This document shows positions 24,827 to 34,256 of a DNA stretch of 64,000 nucleotides, one piece after another. Position numbers and translations under genes: made by a program. The DNA lies in NCBI RefSeq assembly GCF_001005085.2, contig NZ_LBMU02000003.1, forward strand, positions 62,001 to 126,000, in the 5' to 3' direction. The notes under the pieces were generated by a model. That model did no database searches, was not told the origin of the DNA, and worked only from the letters and a program-made list of their open reading frames with translations. Position 1 is the stretch's first letter, and every line of letters begins with the position of its first letter. Source of the stretch: Streptomyces humi. GTDB taxonomy: Bacteria; Actinomycetota; Actinomycetes; Streptomycetales; Streptomycetaceae.

Positions 24827-26011
24827 CTAGGGCGTCCTGAGCCGGCGGAACTCGATGGTGTCGTACGCCGTTCTCGTGCCCGTCTCGTACAGCACCCCCA
24901 CCGTGCCCTTGGCCACCTCCACCAGGTCCGAGTAGGCCGCCTTGAGGCCGGAGAGGGTGGTGACCCGGTCGAAGGTGATGCCCTCGTCCGCACTGGTCCA
25001 CAGGGCCATGGCCTTGCGGGCCGTCGGCACCGACGGAGCCGAGAAGAGCAACGGAGCTTCTTTGCCCGGTAGTTGCAGGACCGATCCCTCGACCACGGGG
25101 ACCTGCCGGAGGGTCGGCTGCACGGTGAACCCGGCGTCCAGGGTCTCGGCACCGTCGCTGGACCAGGCGTCGAGCCGGTTGCCGGGGCTGGAGCCGTTCT
25201 GGTCGCGGGCGTTGAAGTAGAGGCGGCCGTCGGGCAGCTCGGCGGCGGTCGTCTCGTTGGCGTTGTCGTGACCGCTGTAGGAGTCGTCGACGAACCCGAG
25301 GTGCCAGTTGCGGCCGTGGTCGTCGCTGTAGAGGGCGTGGCCGCCGTAGTACCGGGCCTCCCGGCCGGTGTCCGGGGAGCCGGCGCGCGGGGCGGCGGAG
25401 TGGTCGGCGGCGACCACCAGGCGGCCGCGGTGCGGTCCCCGGGTGAGTGCGACGGCGTGACCGGGGCCGGTGGCGTACCAGCGCCAGCCGGCCGGTTTCA
25501 CCTGGGCGGTGATCTCGTGCGGGTTGGTGAAGTGACGTCCGTCGTCCCGGCTGCGCTGCACGAACACCCGGCGGCTCTGCTCCCTGGTGACCTGGCCGCG
25601 CATGATCTGGTCCTCGCTCACCGAGCCGTCGTTGTAGGAGGTCACCAGGACGACGTCGCCGCTGACCGGGTCGACGACGGGCGCGGGGTTGCCGCGGGTG
25701 TTCCCCTTGCCGTCGGCCACCACCCGCAGCGGGTCCCAGGTGCAGCCGCCGTCGGTGGAGCGTCTCAGCACGACGTCGATGTCACCGCTGTCGCCGGTGG
25801 TGGAGTGCCGGCCCTCGGCGAAGGCGAGCAGGGTGCCGTGCCAGGTGCGGACGACGGCGGGGATGCGGTACTGGGCGTAGCCGTGCTCGCCGGAGACGTA
25901 CGGCACGGAGGACTCGCAGGTGGCCGCCCAGGCCCTGGGCTCGACCGTGAACGCCCCGAGAAGCAGGGAGCCGGCCAGGGCGATACGGCTGACGCGGGTC
26001 ACAGGAGACAC
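24827..26011 (-). CDS. Secreted exo-alpha-sialidase (GH33-type)
   Basis: A 394-residue secreted sialidase that would release terminal sialic acids from glycoconjugates. The start is GTG 26011, with GGAAGAG eight bases upstream; GTG 26020 is an alternative. A signal peptide (RVSRIALAGSLLLGAFTVEPRAWA-AT) precedes the catalytic beta-propeller. The YRIP arginine motif (QYRIPAVVRTWHGTLLAFAEGR) and Asp boxes (STDGGCTW, SRDDGRHF, SDDHGRNW, SADEGITF) are present. No lectin or carbohydrate-binding module is fused. It lies about 2 kb from the peptide-type ABC operon with its NanA-like aldolase. Confidence 0.92.
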   Translation of the reverse strand: MSPVTRVSRIALAGSLLLGAFTVEPRAWAATCESSVPYVSGEHGYAQYRIPAVVRTWHGTLLAFAEGRHSTTGDSGDIDVVLRRSTDGGCTWDPLRVVADGKGNTRGNPAPVVDPVSGDVVLVTSYNDGSVSEDQIMRGQVTREQSRRVFVQRSRDDGRHFTNPHEITAQVKPAGWRWYATGPGHAVALTRGPHRGRLVVAADHSAAPRAGSPDTGREARYYGGHALYSDDHGRNWHLGFVDDSYSGHDNANETTAAELPDGRLYFNARDQNGSSPGNRLDAWSSDGAETLDAGFTVQPTLRQVPVVEGSVLQLPGKEAPLLFSAPSVPTARKAMALWTSADEGITFDRVTTLSGLKAAYSDLVEVAKGTVGVLYETGTRTAYDTIEFRRLRTP

Positions 26012-26111
26012 ATGGGTCACTCTTCCATGTTCCGGCCGCCCGCGTTCCCCGCACTTCCGCAACGGCCAAACGGGTCACGTGGTTTGGCGTCCCGTCAGGT
26101 CCGCCCGCCGG

Positions 26112-26807
26112 TCAGGAGGGGGTGCGGGCGGCGGCCAGCAGCCGGGTGACGTCGTCGGCGCAGATGGTGAGGGCCGCGCCGACGGTACCGAGGACCTCGC
26201 GTTCGGGGTGGGTGTAGGGGCCGTCGGCGAGGGCGATCCGGGCGCCCTGGAGGAGCAGGGACTCGCGTCCCGCGGGGGCGAGATGCGGGGCCAGCGGGTC
26301 GAGGGCCTCGTGCAGCTCTATGGCGAGGCTCGCGCCGCCCGGCTGCTCGAAGACCCGGCCGGTGTCGGCGGCGAGGGCGTCCACGAGGGCGCCGAGCTGG
26401 TCCTCCGTGGCGTCCTCGAAACCGGCGGCGCGCACCGCGACCGCCGCCGCCTCCAGGGACGCACGCGAGCAGGTGCCGCCCGCGGCGAGGACGGCGAGGG
26501 CGACGGTGTGCACGGCGTCGCGGAGCATCGCCGAGAAGCGGGAGGTGGTGGGGTGGTCGAGGACGTCGGTGCCGTAGTGGTGACGGCAGGCGGCGCACTC
26601 CACGACCGGGCCGGTGGTGCCGCGGGGCAGCACGGGCACGCCGAGCAGGGTGAAGCGGCGGCGGCCGGTGAGCCGCTGGTAGTTGCGGTCGCCCCCGCAG
26701 CCCGGGCAGAAGAACTCGCCGTCGCCGACGGGAGTCCATGCGGTGCGGGTGCCCAGAATGCGGGCAGGCCTGACGTCCCGGCCGTCTCGTCCCCGTACTG
26801 GCAGCAC
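26112..26807 (-). CDS. TerB-like protein with N-terminal zinc ribbon
   Basis: A 231-residue protein. Residues about 30-85 form a zinc-ribbon-like segment with two Cys pairs (FFCPGCGGDRNYQ ... VECAACRHHYGTD). The rest is all-alpha and resembles the tellurite-resistance TerB fold (SRFSAMLRDAVHTVALAVLAAGG ... LQGARIALADGPYTHPEREVLGTVGAAL). TerB-like domains occur in stress and phage-response systems, but no ter genes lie near. The function is unknown. It is downstream of leuA, separated by a strong terminator. Confidence 0.75.
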   Translation of the reverse strand: MLPVRGRDGRDVRPARILGTRTAWTPVGDGEFFCPGCGGDRNYQRLTGRRRFTLLGVPVLPRGTTGPVVECAACRHHYGTDVLDHPTTSRFSAMLRDAVHTVALAVLAAGGTCSRASLEAAAVAVRAAGFEDATEDQLGALVDALAADTGRVFEQPGGASLAIELHEALDPLAPHLAPAGRESLLLQGARIALADGPYTHPEREVLGTVGAALTICADDVTRLLAAARTPS

Positions 26808-26936
26808 GTCGCACCTCCGTAACGCCGTGGCAACATCGCCACCGCTGGCGTGATGTTAGCCACAGGGAGGAGGCGGAGTCAGTACCGCGTACGAGACCTT
26901 TCCGTGATCTTCATGGCCGGATGGCCGAGAAACAGC

Positions 26937-26972
26937 GGGACCCTGATCACCGTAAGCGGTGATCAGGGTCCC
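26937..26972 (-). terminator. leuA transcription terminator
   Basis: Perfect 15-bp inverted repeat GGGACCCTGATCACC and GGTGATCAGGGTCCC (26937-26951 and 26958-26972) with a 6-nt loop GTAAGC. It begins 20 bp beyond the leuA stop. No U-tract follows, as is common in Streptomyces. Confidence 0.85.
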
Positions 26973-26992
26973 TAAACCGCCGGTCAGGGGGG

Positions 26993-28845
<1,853 letters not shown>

Positions 28846-28920
28846 GATGCGACCACTGTAACGGAGCCCCCCGGAGCGAACGGTTCTGTATCAGCATGCG
28901 GGACCACGGCGCCCCCGGAA

Positions 28921-28961
28921 CGGTGCGGGGCTGCGCGACCAGCCACTCCCAGCCCGCACCG
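28921..28961. repeat. Hairpin repeat between leuA leader and M4 protease
   Basis: CGGTGCGGG (28921-28929) pairs with CCCGCACCG (28953-28961) around a loop containing CTGCGCGACCAGCCAC. That inner string resembles the right half of the dispersed GGGGCGCGGGGAAC repeats. It may be a distant member. It lies in the divergent leuA/protease region. Confidence 0.5.
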
Positions 28962-29062
28962 CATAACACAGAGCAACCACCCATAGCGAAACCATCCCCA
29001 TATTTCACCAATCATGGTTGCACCTAGTGACACACAGCTAACGCAGTGCCATCGTGCCGAGC

Positions 29063-30133
29063 ATGACGACCAACGGGGGCTACAGGCCCGTCTTCTGCAC
29101 CATCGTGCCGCCGCACATCCTCGACCACCTCGCCACCCACGAGGACCAGGCACTCGCCGACTCCGCGCTGCGCACCCTCCAGCACGACTCGGCCCAGCGC
29201 ACCCGCCGCCGGGTGACCGCCGTCCGCACCGCGGCCGTCGCCGCGGTCACCCCGGCGCCCGGGACAGCGCAGCCGCACCGCACGATCTACGACGCCGGCC
29301 ACCGCACCGACCTCCCCGGCACCGAGGTCCGCGCGGAGGGCTCCGAGCCCGGCCAGGACGCCGGCGTCAACCGCGCCTACGCGGGCCTCGGCGCCACCTT
29401 CGACCTGTACCTGAAGGCGTACGCGCGCGACTCCATCGACGGCGACGGCCTGCCGCTGAACGCGAGCGTCCACTACGACGTCGACTACGACAACGCCTTC
29501 TGGAACGGCGAACAGATGGTGTTCGGCGACGGCGACGGCCAGATCTTCACCGACTTCACCAGCTCCGTGGACGTCATCGGCCACGAGCTCACGCACGGCG
29601 TCACCCAGTACACCGCCAACCTGGAGTACTACGGCCAGTCGGGTGCCCTCAACGAGTCGGTCTCCGACGTCTTCGGCTCGCTCATCAAGCAGTACTCCCT
29701 CGGGCAGACCGCCGACCAGGCGGACTGGCTGATCGGCGAGGGCCTGCTCGCGCCCGGGGTGCACGGCGTGGCGCTGCGCTCGATGAAGGCCCCGGGCACG
29801 GCGTACGACGACCCGCGCCTCGGCAAGGACCCGCAGCCCGCGACCATGCAGCACTACGTGCGGACCAGCCGGGACAACGGCGGCGTGCACATCAACTCCG
29901 GCATCCCCAACCACGCCTTCTACCTGGTCGCCACCGCCCTCGGCGGCAACGCGTGGGAGAAGGCCGGGCAGATCTGGTACGACGTGCTCACCGGCGGCGA
30001 ACTCGCCTCGGACGCCGACTTCGCGGACTTCGCGAAGCTCACCGTGGCGGCGGCCAAGGCCCGCTACCAGGACGGCGCGGAGACCAAGGCGGTGCTCGGC
30101 GCCTGGGCACAGGTGGGGGTGCCGACCGCCTGA
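29063..30133 (+). CDS. Protealysin-like M4 neutral metalloprotease
   Basis: A 356-residue thermolysin-family protease. The zinc motif HELTH is at residues 174-178, with the third ligand in NESVSD (Glu198), and the catalytic region continues through DNGGVHINSGIPNHAFYLVA. It has no signal peptide; instead residues 1-50 form a short propeptide with CTIVPPHILDHLA, the cysteine and PP motif of the protealysin group. These enzymes leave the cell by a poorly known route and self-activate by removing the propeptide. The start is ATG 29063; GTG 29054 is an in-frame alternative. An inhibitor-like gene follows 21 bp downstream. Confidence 0.92.
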   Translation: MTTNGGYRPVFCTIVPPHILDHLATHEDQALADSALRTLQHDSAQRTRRRVTAVRTAAVAAVTPAPGTAQPHRTIYDAGHRTDLPGTEVRAEGSEPGQDAGVNRAYAGLGATFDLYLKAYARDSIDGDGLPLNASVHYDVDYDNAFWNGEQMVFGDGDGQIFTDFTSSVDVIGHELTHGVTQYTANLEYYGQSGALNESVSDVFGSLIKQYSLGQTADQADWLIGEGLLAPGVHGVALRSMKAPGTAYDDPRLGKDPQPATMQHYVRTSRDNGGVHINSGIPNHAFYLVATALGGNAWEKAGQIWYDVLTGGELASDADFADFAKLTVAAAKARYQDGAETKAVLGAWAQVGVPTA

Positions 30134-30154
30134 ATCCGTACTACACAGGGACCC

Positions 30155-30421
30155 ATGCGTATTCAGGTGAGGCGTACGGGCGGGTTCGCGGGCATCGAGC
30201 GCCGGGCCGAGGTGGACACCTCGGGCCGGCCCGACGCCCATGAGTGGCAGGCCCTGGCCGAGCAGGCGCTCGCGGCCGGCCGGGGCACGCCACCGCCCGG
30301 GGTGCCGGACGGGTTCGCGTACGAGATCACGGTGGACGGGCGGACGGTGTACGCGGCCGACCCGCGGCTGACGGACGGCCAACGCGAACTGATCTCACGG
30401 GTGCTGAAGGAAGGCGCGTGA
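30155..30421 (+). CDS. Emfourin-like protealysin inhibitor
   Basis: An 88-residue protein with the look of the emfourin family: MRIQVRRTGGFAGIERRAEVDT at the start, a central AHEWQALAEQALA helix and FAYEITVDGRTVYAADPRLTDGQRELISRVL. Emfourins are tight-binding inhibitors of protealysin-like M4 proteases and are encoded next to them. It begins 21 bp after the protease stop and is surely co-transcribed. It has no signal peptide, which fits a role in protecting the cytoplasm until the protease is released. Family assignment is by pattern, without a search. Confidence 0.8.
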   Translation: MRIQVRRTGGFAGIERRAEVDTSGRPDAHEWQALAEQALAAGRGTPPPGVPDGFAYEITVDGRTVYAADPRLTDGQRELISRVLKEGA

Positions 30422-30486
30422 ACCGGTCGGGTAACGGGTAGGTCCCGCCCGGGTGTTGGCGGCATGCGACAGTTCACGCCAGGCCG

Positions 30487-30516
30487 TTGACTTCTGTTAC
30501 CGGGGGTAAGGATGAT
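30487..30516 (+). promoter_or_regulatory. Promoter of GH1-MFS unit with internal palindrome
   Basis: TTGACT (30487-30492), an 18-bp spacer and GATGAT (30511-30516) predict transcription from about 30524, which is an ATG: a leaderless mRNA. Inside the spacer lies TTACC-ggg-GGTAA (30497-30509), a 5-bp-arm palindrome well placed for repression. It is not a CebR site. Confidence 0.45.
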
Positions 30517-30523
30517 CCCGGCC

Positions 30524-31858
30524 ATGGCGACTGACGCGGTCCATCCGACCCCCTCCCTCCCCCGCTTCCCGGACGGCTTCCTCTGGGGTGTCTCGACCTC
30601 GGCCCATCAGATCGAGGGCGCGGCCGACGAGCGCGAGCCGTCCGTGTGGGACGTGTTCGAGGCGGAGCCCGGCCGGATCAAGGACGGCTCGACGGCGGCG
30701 GTGGCCTGCGACCACGTCCACCGCCACCGCGAGGACGTGGCCCTGCTGGCCGGCCTCGGCGTGGACGCGTACCGCTTCTCCGTCTCCTGGCCCAGGGTCC
30801 GGTCGGCGGGCGGCCTGGACTTCTACGACCGGCTCGTCGACGACCTGTGCGCGGCGGGCGTACGGCCGGTCCCCACCCTCTTCCACTGGGACCTGCCGTC
30901 CGCCCTGGAGGAGAAGGGCGGCTGGCTGGAACGGGACACCGCGGCCCGCTTCGCCGACCACGTCTCCACGGTCGCGGACCGGCTCGGCGACCGGGTACAG
31001 AAGTGGATCACTCTCAACGAGCCCGCCGAACACACCCTGTTCGGCCATGCGCTGGGCGCTCACGCCCCCGGCCGGCAGCTGATGTTCGACGCCCTCCCGG
31101 CGGCCCACCACCAGCTTCTCGCGCACGGTCTGGCGGTACGGGCGCTGCGCGCGGCCGGCGCAGGCGACATCGGCATCGCCAACTCGCACGGCCCGACCTG
31201 GCCGGCCTCGCGGGAGCAGCCGGACCTCGAGGCGGCCGCCTTCTACGACCTCCTCCTCAACCGCCTGTTCGCCGAGCCGGTCCTGCTCGGCGAGTACCCC
31301 GACGGCATGGGCGACCTGATGCCCGGCGACGTCGCGGCCGACCTGTCGGTGATCGCCGAACCGCTGGACTGGTACGGCGTCAACTACTACTCCCCCACGA
31401 AGGTGGGCGCCCCGCAGGGCACCGAGATCGAGTTCGGCGGGCTCACCCTCCCCGCCGAACTCCCCTTCTCCGTCCAGGACATCGAGGGCGTCCCGGTGAC
31501 GGACTTCGGCTGGCCGGTGGTCCCGGACGGCCTCACCGAACTCCTCACCGGCTTCCGCGACCGCTACGGCGACCGGCTCCCGCCCGTCGTCATCACCGAG
31601 AACGGCTGCTCGTACGAAGGCCTCGACGACCAGGACCGGATCGCCTACCTGGACGGCCACGTCCGGGCGCTGCACAAGGCGATCGAGGCCGGGGTGGACG
31701 TGCGCGGCTACTTCGTCTGGTCGCTCCTCGACAACTTCGAGTGGGCGGAGGGCTACGAGCGCCGCTTCGGCCTGGTGCACGTCGACTACGCGACGCAGCG
31801 GCGGACCCCGAAGGCGTCGTACGGGTGGTTCCGGGACGCGCTGCGGGCACAGAGATGA
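30524..31858 (+). CDS. Beta-glucosidase, GH1 family
   Basis: A 444-residue retaining glycosidase with a TIM-barrel fold. The N-terminal signature is FLWGVSTSAHQIEGA; the acid/base Glu166 lies in TLNEP and the nucleophile Glu359 in VITENG. The C-terminal GYFVWSLLDNFEWAEGYERRFGLVHVDY is the aglycone-site region of GH1. No signal peptide, so it acts on imported disaccharides or phosphosugars. ATG 30524 was preferred because it coincides with the predicted transcription start; ATG 30512 is in frame. Its stop overlaps the MFS start (ATGA), so the pair likely imports and cleaves the same sugar. Confidence 0.94.
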   Translation: MATDAVHPTPSLPRFPDGFLWGVSTSAHQIEGAADEREPSVWDVFEAEPGRIKDGSTAAVACDHVHRHREDVALLAGLGVDAYRFSVSWPRVRSAGGLDFYDRLVDDLCAAGVRPVPTLFHWDLPSALEEKGGWLERDTAARFADHVSTVADRLGDRVQKWITLNEPAEHTLFGHALGAHAPGRQLMFDALPAAHHQLLAHGLAVRALRAAGAGDIGIANSHGPTWPASREQPDLEAAAFYDLLLNRLFAEPVLLGEYPDGMGDLMPGDVAADLSVIAEPLDWYGVNYYSPTKVGAPQGTEIEFGGLTLPAELPFSVQDIEGVPVTDFGWPVVPDGLTELLTGFRDRYGDRLPPVVITENGCSYEGLDDQDRIAYLDGHVRALHKAIEAGVDVRGYFVWSLLDNFEWAEGYERRFGLVHVDYATQRRTPKASYGWFRDALRAQR

Positions 31859-33120
31859 CGACGACCCGCGACCCGGCCGGGGAGCCGGCCGCCCTGGCGG
31901 AGCCGGTGGCGAGGGTCGGCCGGTCCTGGACCTGGGCGCTGTGTCTCGCCAACGGGGCGATCTGGGTGGGCTGGTACGGCCCGCTGCAAATCCTGCTCGC
32001 CTCCCAGGCCAAGGACTTCGCGCCCGGCACCGGGATGTCCAAGGAGACGATGCTGGCCTGGGTGACGGGCGCCGGCGCCGTGGTCTCCCTGCTGGCGAAC
32101 CCGCTGTTCGGGGCGCTGTCGGACCGGACGACGTCCCGGTGGGGCCGGCGCACCCCGTGGATCGTCGCCGGTACGGCGGGCGGGGCGCTGTCCCTGCTGC
32201 TGCTCGCGGGCGCCGGCGGCATGGGGACGATGGTGCTCGGCTGGTGCCTGGTCCAGCTGACGCTGAACGCGGCGTTCGCGGCGGTGACGGCCGCGGTGCC
32301 GGACCGGGTGCCGCGGCTCCAGCGCGGCTCGGTGGGCGGCTGGCTGGGCGCCGCGCAGATCCTCGGGGTGGTCGGCGGCACCGGGCTGGCGACGGCCACC
32401 GGAGGTGTCGCGGCGGGCTATGTGGCGTGCGCGGTGTTCACGGCGGTGGGCGTACTGCCGTACGTGCTGCGCCACCCGGACCTGCGGCTGGCGCCGGCGG
32501 ACCGGCCGCCCTGGTCCTGGCGGGGCTTCCTGGCGGGCTTCTGGCTGAGCCCGCGCCGCCATCCGGACCTGGGCTGGGCCTGGCTGACCCGCTTCCTGAT
32601 CAACCTCAGCAACGCGCTGGTGCTGCTGTACCTCCTGTACTACCTGCGGGACCGGCTGCACCACCACGACCCCGAACAGGGCGTGCTGGTCCTGACCGCG
32701 GTGAACGGGCTGACGCTGATGGCGACCGTCGTGGTGGGCGGGGTCTGGTCGGACCGGGTGGGGCGGCGCAAGCCGTTCGTGGTCTGGTCGGGGATGCTGA
32801 TGGCGGCGGCGACCGCGCTGCTGGCGGCCTGGCAGACCTGGCCGGGCGCGATCGTCGCCGCGGCGCTGCTCGGCATCGGCTTCGGGGTGTTCACCTCCGT
32901 GGACTTCGCGCTGATGACGGACGTCCTGCCGAAGGCCCTGGACCGCGGCAAGGACCTCGGCGTGATCAACGTCGCCAACGCCCTGCCCCAGGTGGCGGCG
33001 CCCGCCCTCGCCGCGCCGATCGTGACGTACCTGGGCGGCTACCGGATGCTGTACCTGGTCGCGGCGGTGATCGGACTGGCGGGAGCGGGACTGGTGGGGC
33101 GCATACGGGGGGTCGACTAG
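31855..33120 (+). CDS. MFS transporter coupled to GH1 glycosidase
   Basis: A 421-residue permease with about 12 predicted membrane helices. Landmarks are the loop 2-3 motif GALSDRTTSRWGRRTPWIVAG, which resembles the GPH (glycoside-pentoside-hexuronide) and sucrose-transporter type, and its repeat GGVWSDRVGRRKPFVVWSG in the second half. It overlaps the GH1 gene by four bases. A disaccharide or glycoside is the probable substrate. It ends in the convergent minisatellite region at 33139-33283. Confidence 0.88.
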   Translation: MTTTRDPAGEPAALAEPVARVGRSWTWALCLANGAIWVGWYGPLQILLASQAKDFAPGTGMSKETMLAWVTGAGAVVSLLANPLFGALSDRTTSRWGRRTPWIVAGTAGGALSLLLLAGAGGMGTMVLGWCLVQLTLNAAFAAVTAAVPDRVPRLQRGSVGGWLGAAQILGVVGGTGLATATGGVAAGYVACAVFTAVGVLPYVLRHPDLRLAPADRPPWSWRGFLAGFWLSPRRHPDLGWAWLTRFLINLSNALVLLYLLYYLRDRLHHHDPEQGVLVLTAVNGLTLMATVVVGGVWSDRVGRRKPFVVWSGMLMAAATALLAAWQTWPGAIVAAALLGIGFGVFTSVDFALMTDVLPKALDRGKDLGVINVANALPQVAAPALAAPIVTYLGGYRMLYLVAAVIGLAGAGLVGRIRGVD

Positions 33121-33138
33121 CCCCCGCCCGGCGCCGGG

Positions 33139-33180
33139 GGCCGGTGCCGGGAGGCCGGTGCCGGGAGGCCGGTGCCGGGG
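33139..33180. repeat. Three 14-bp tandem repeats
   Basis: Three head-to-tail copies of GGCCGGTGCCGGGA (33139-33152, 33153-33166, 33167-33180, the last ending in G), immediately followed by the TCAGAGG minisatellite. Together they fill the space between two convergent genes. Confidence 0.9.
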
Positions 33181-33283
33181 GCCCGTGTCAGAGGGCCCGT
33201 GTCAGAGGGCCCGGCGTCAGAGGGCCCGGCGTCAGAGGGCCCGGCGTCAGAGGGCCCGGCGTCAGAGGGCCCGGTGTCAGAGG
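33181..33283. repeat. Minisatellite of seven TCAGAGG units including a stop codon
   Basis: Two 14-bp units GCCCGTGTCAGAGG, then five 15-bp units GCCCGGCGTCAGAGG (the last with T for C). The TCA of the final unit (33277-33279) is the stop codon of the epimerase on the minus strand. Read from that gene, each 15-bp unit is five codons ending in CTC-TGA, a copy of the gene's own last codons. Confidence 0.9.
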
Positions 33284-34134
33284 GCTCCGGCGTCCCGGGC
33301 GGTCCAGACGCTGGGATAGATCGGCCGGAAGCCGAGGTCCCGGCGGATCCGCTGGTTCGACATGATCCCGAACCAGGGGTCGGGGTCGGTGCGGCCGTAC
33401 AGGCCGTCGGGCACCTCGACGCCGTTGAGCCGGTGCAGCTCCACCGTCGTGACCGGGGCGTCGTCGGCGATGTTGTACACCGGGCCGTTCACCGCGGGCG
33501 CGTACAGCAGCCGCAGCAGCCCCTGCGCGACATCCGCGTGGTGGGCCATCTGGAGCCGCTGCGCGGGCGCCCAGCGCGCGGCCCAGTGCATGACGTTCGC
33601 GAGGTGCGGGTCGCCCTCGCCGTAGACGAAGGGCAGCCGTCCGATCCGTACCTCCATCTCCCCGCCGAGCGCGAGCAGTTCGCGCTCGGCGCTGATCTTG
33701 GACTCGGCGTAGGCGCCCCACATCTCGCCGCCGGGCCGGCTCTCGTCGTCCTCGGTCAGCGGGCGGCCGCGTCCGGTGCCGTACACGTTCCCGGTGCTGA
33801 CCTGCACGAACCGCCGTACCCCGGCGCCCGCGGCGGCCCGCCCGAGCGCCACGGCCGCGTCCCGGTTGACCGCCCAGGCCTCCTCGTCGGGAACGCCCCG
33901 GAAGGCGGCCGCCACGTTCACGACGGCGTCGGCCCCGGCCACCGCCTTCCCCAGCGCCTCCTCGTCCCGCAGGTCCCCGGCGACGACCTCGGCGCCCAGT
34001 GCCGCGAACGGCTCCCCGCGGGCCGCGTCCCGGACGAGCACCCGCACCTCCTCGCCCGGCTGCCGCTGGGCCAGCAACCGGGGCACGAGCCGCCGCCCGA
34101 CCTGTCCGGTGGTACCGGTGACAAGAGTGATCAT
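33277..34134 (-). CDS. NAD(P)-dependent epimerase/dehydratase (extended SDR)
   Basis: A 285-residue extended short-chain dehydrogenase. The Rossmann motif is MITLVTGTTGQVGRRLVPRLL (GxxGxxG); the active-site YxxxK is YAESK, preceded by VQVSTGNVYGTG; VYNIADDAPVTTVELHRL lies in the C-terminal substrate region. The ATG at 34134 has GAAGGAGA upstream. It is divergent from an MmyB-type regulator, a common Streptomyces arrangement in which the regulator controls the dehydrogenase. Its last codons appear to have seeded the tandem repeat beyond the stop. Confidence 0.9.
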   Translation of the reverse strand: MITLVTGTTGQVGRRLVPRLLAQRQPGEEVRVLVRDAARGEPFAALGAEVVAGDLRDEEALGKAVAGADAVVNVAAAFRGVPDEEAWAVNRDAAVALGRAAAGAGVRRFVQVSTGNVYGTGRGRPLTEDDESRPGGEMWGAYAESKISAERELLALGGEMEVRIGRLPFVYGEGDPHLANVMHWAARWAPAQRLQMAHHADVAQGLLRLLYAPAVNGPVYNIADDAPVTTVELHRLNGVEVPDGLYGRTDPDPWFGIMSNQRIRRDLGFRPIYPSVWTARDAGAL

Positions 34135-34197
34135 GGCCGTCTCCTTCGTTCTGGTGCCACCACCCTCCGCCGCGCCGGCGACGACCGGGAGAGACCT

Positions 34198-34207
34198 CCT
34201 GATCAGG
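34198..34207. promoter_or_regulatory. Palindrome in divergent epimerase/regulator promoter
   Basis: CCTGATCAGG, a perfect 10-bp palindrome in the 122-bp space between the two divergent starts. It is a candidate operator for the MmyB-type regulator; it is short, so chance is possible. Confidence 0.35.
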
Positions 34208-34256
34208 GGATCGACGGTCCCTGGATAAGCCGGCCGCCGCGGGCCACCCTGGAGAG

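Noticed and set aside
30422..30523. CebR operator upstream of the GH1 gene
   Set aside because: I looked for TGGGAGCGCTCCCA and close variants and found none.
33139..33283. Tandem repeats resembling a CRISPR array
   Set aside because: Units are contiguous with no spacers, and no cas genes lie near. They are minisatellites. The same holds for 45411-45500, 52344-52486 and 59230-59433.
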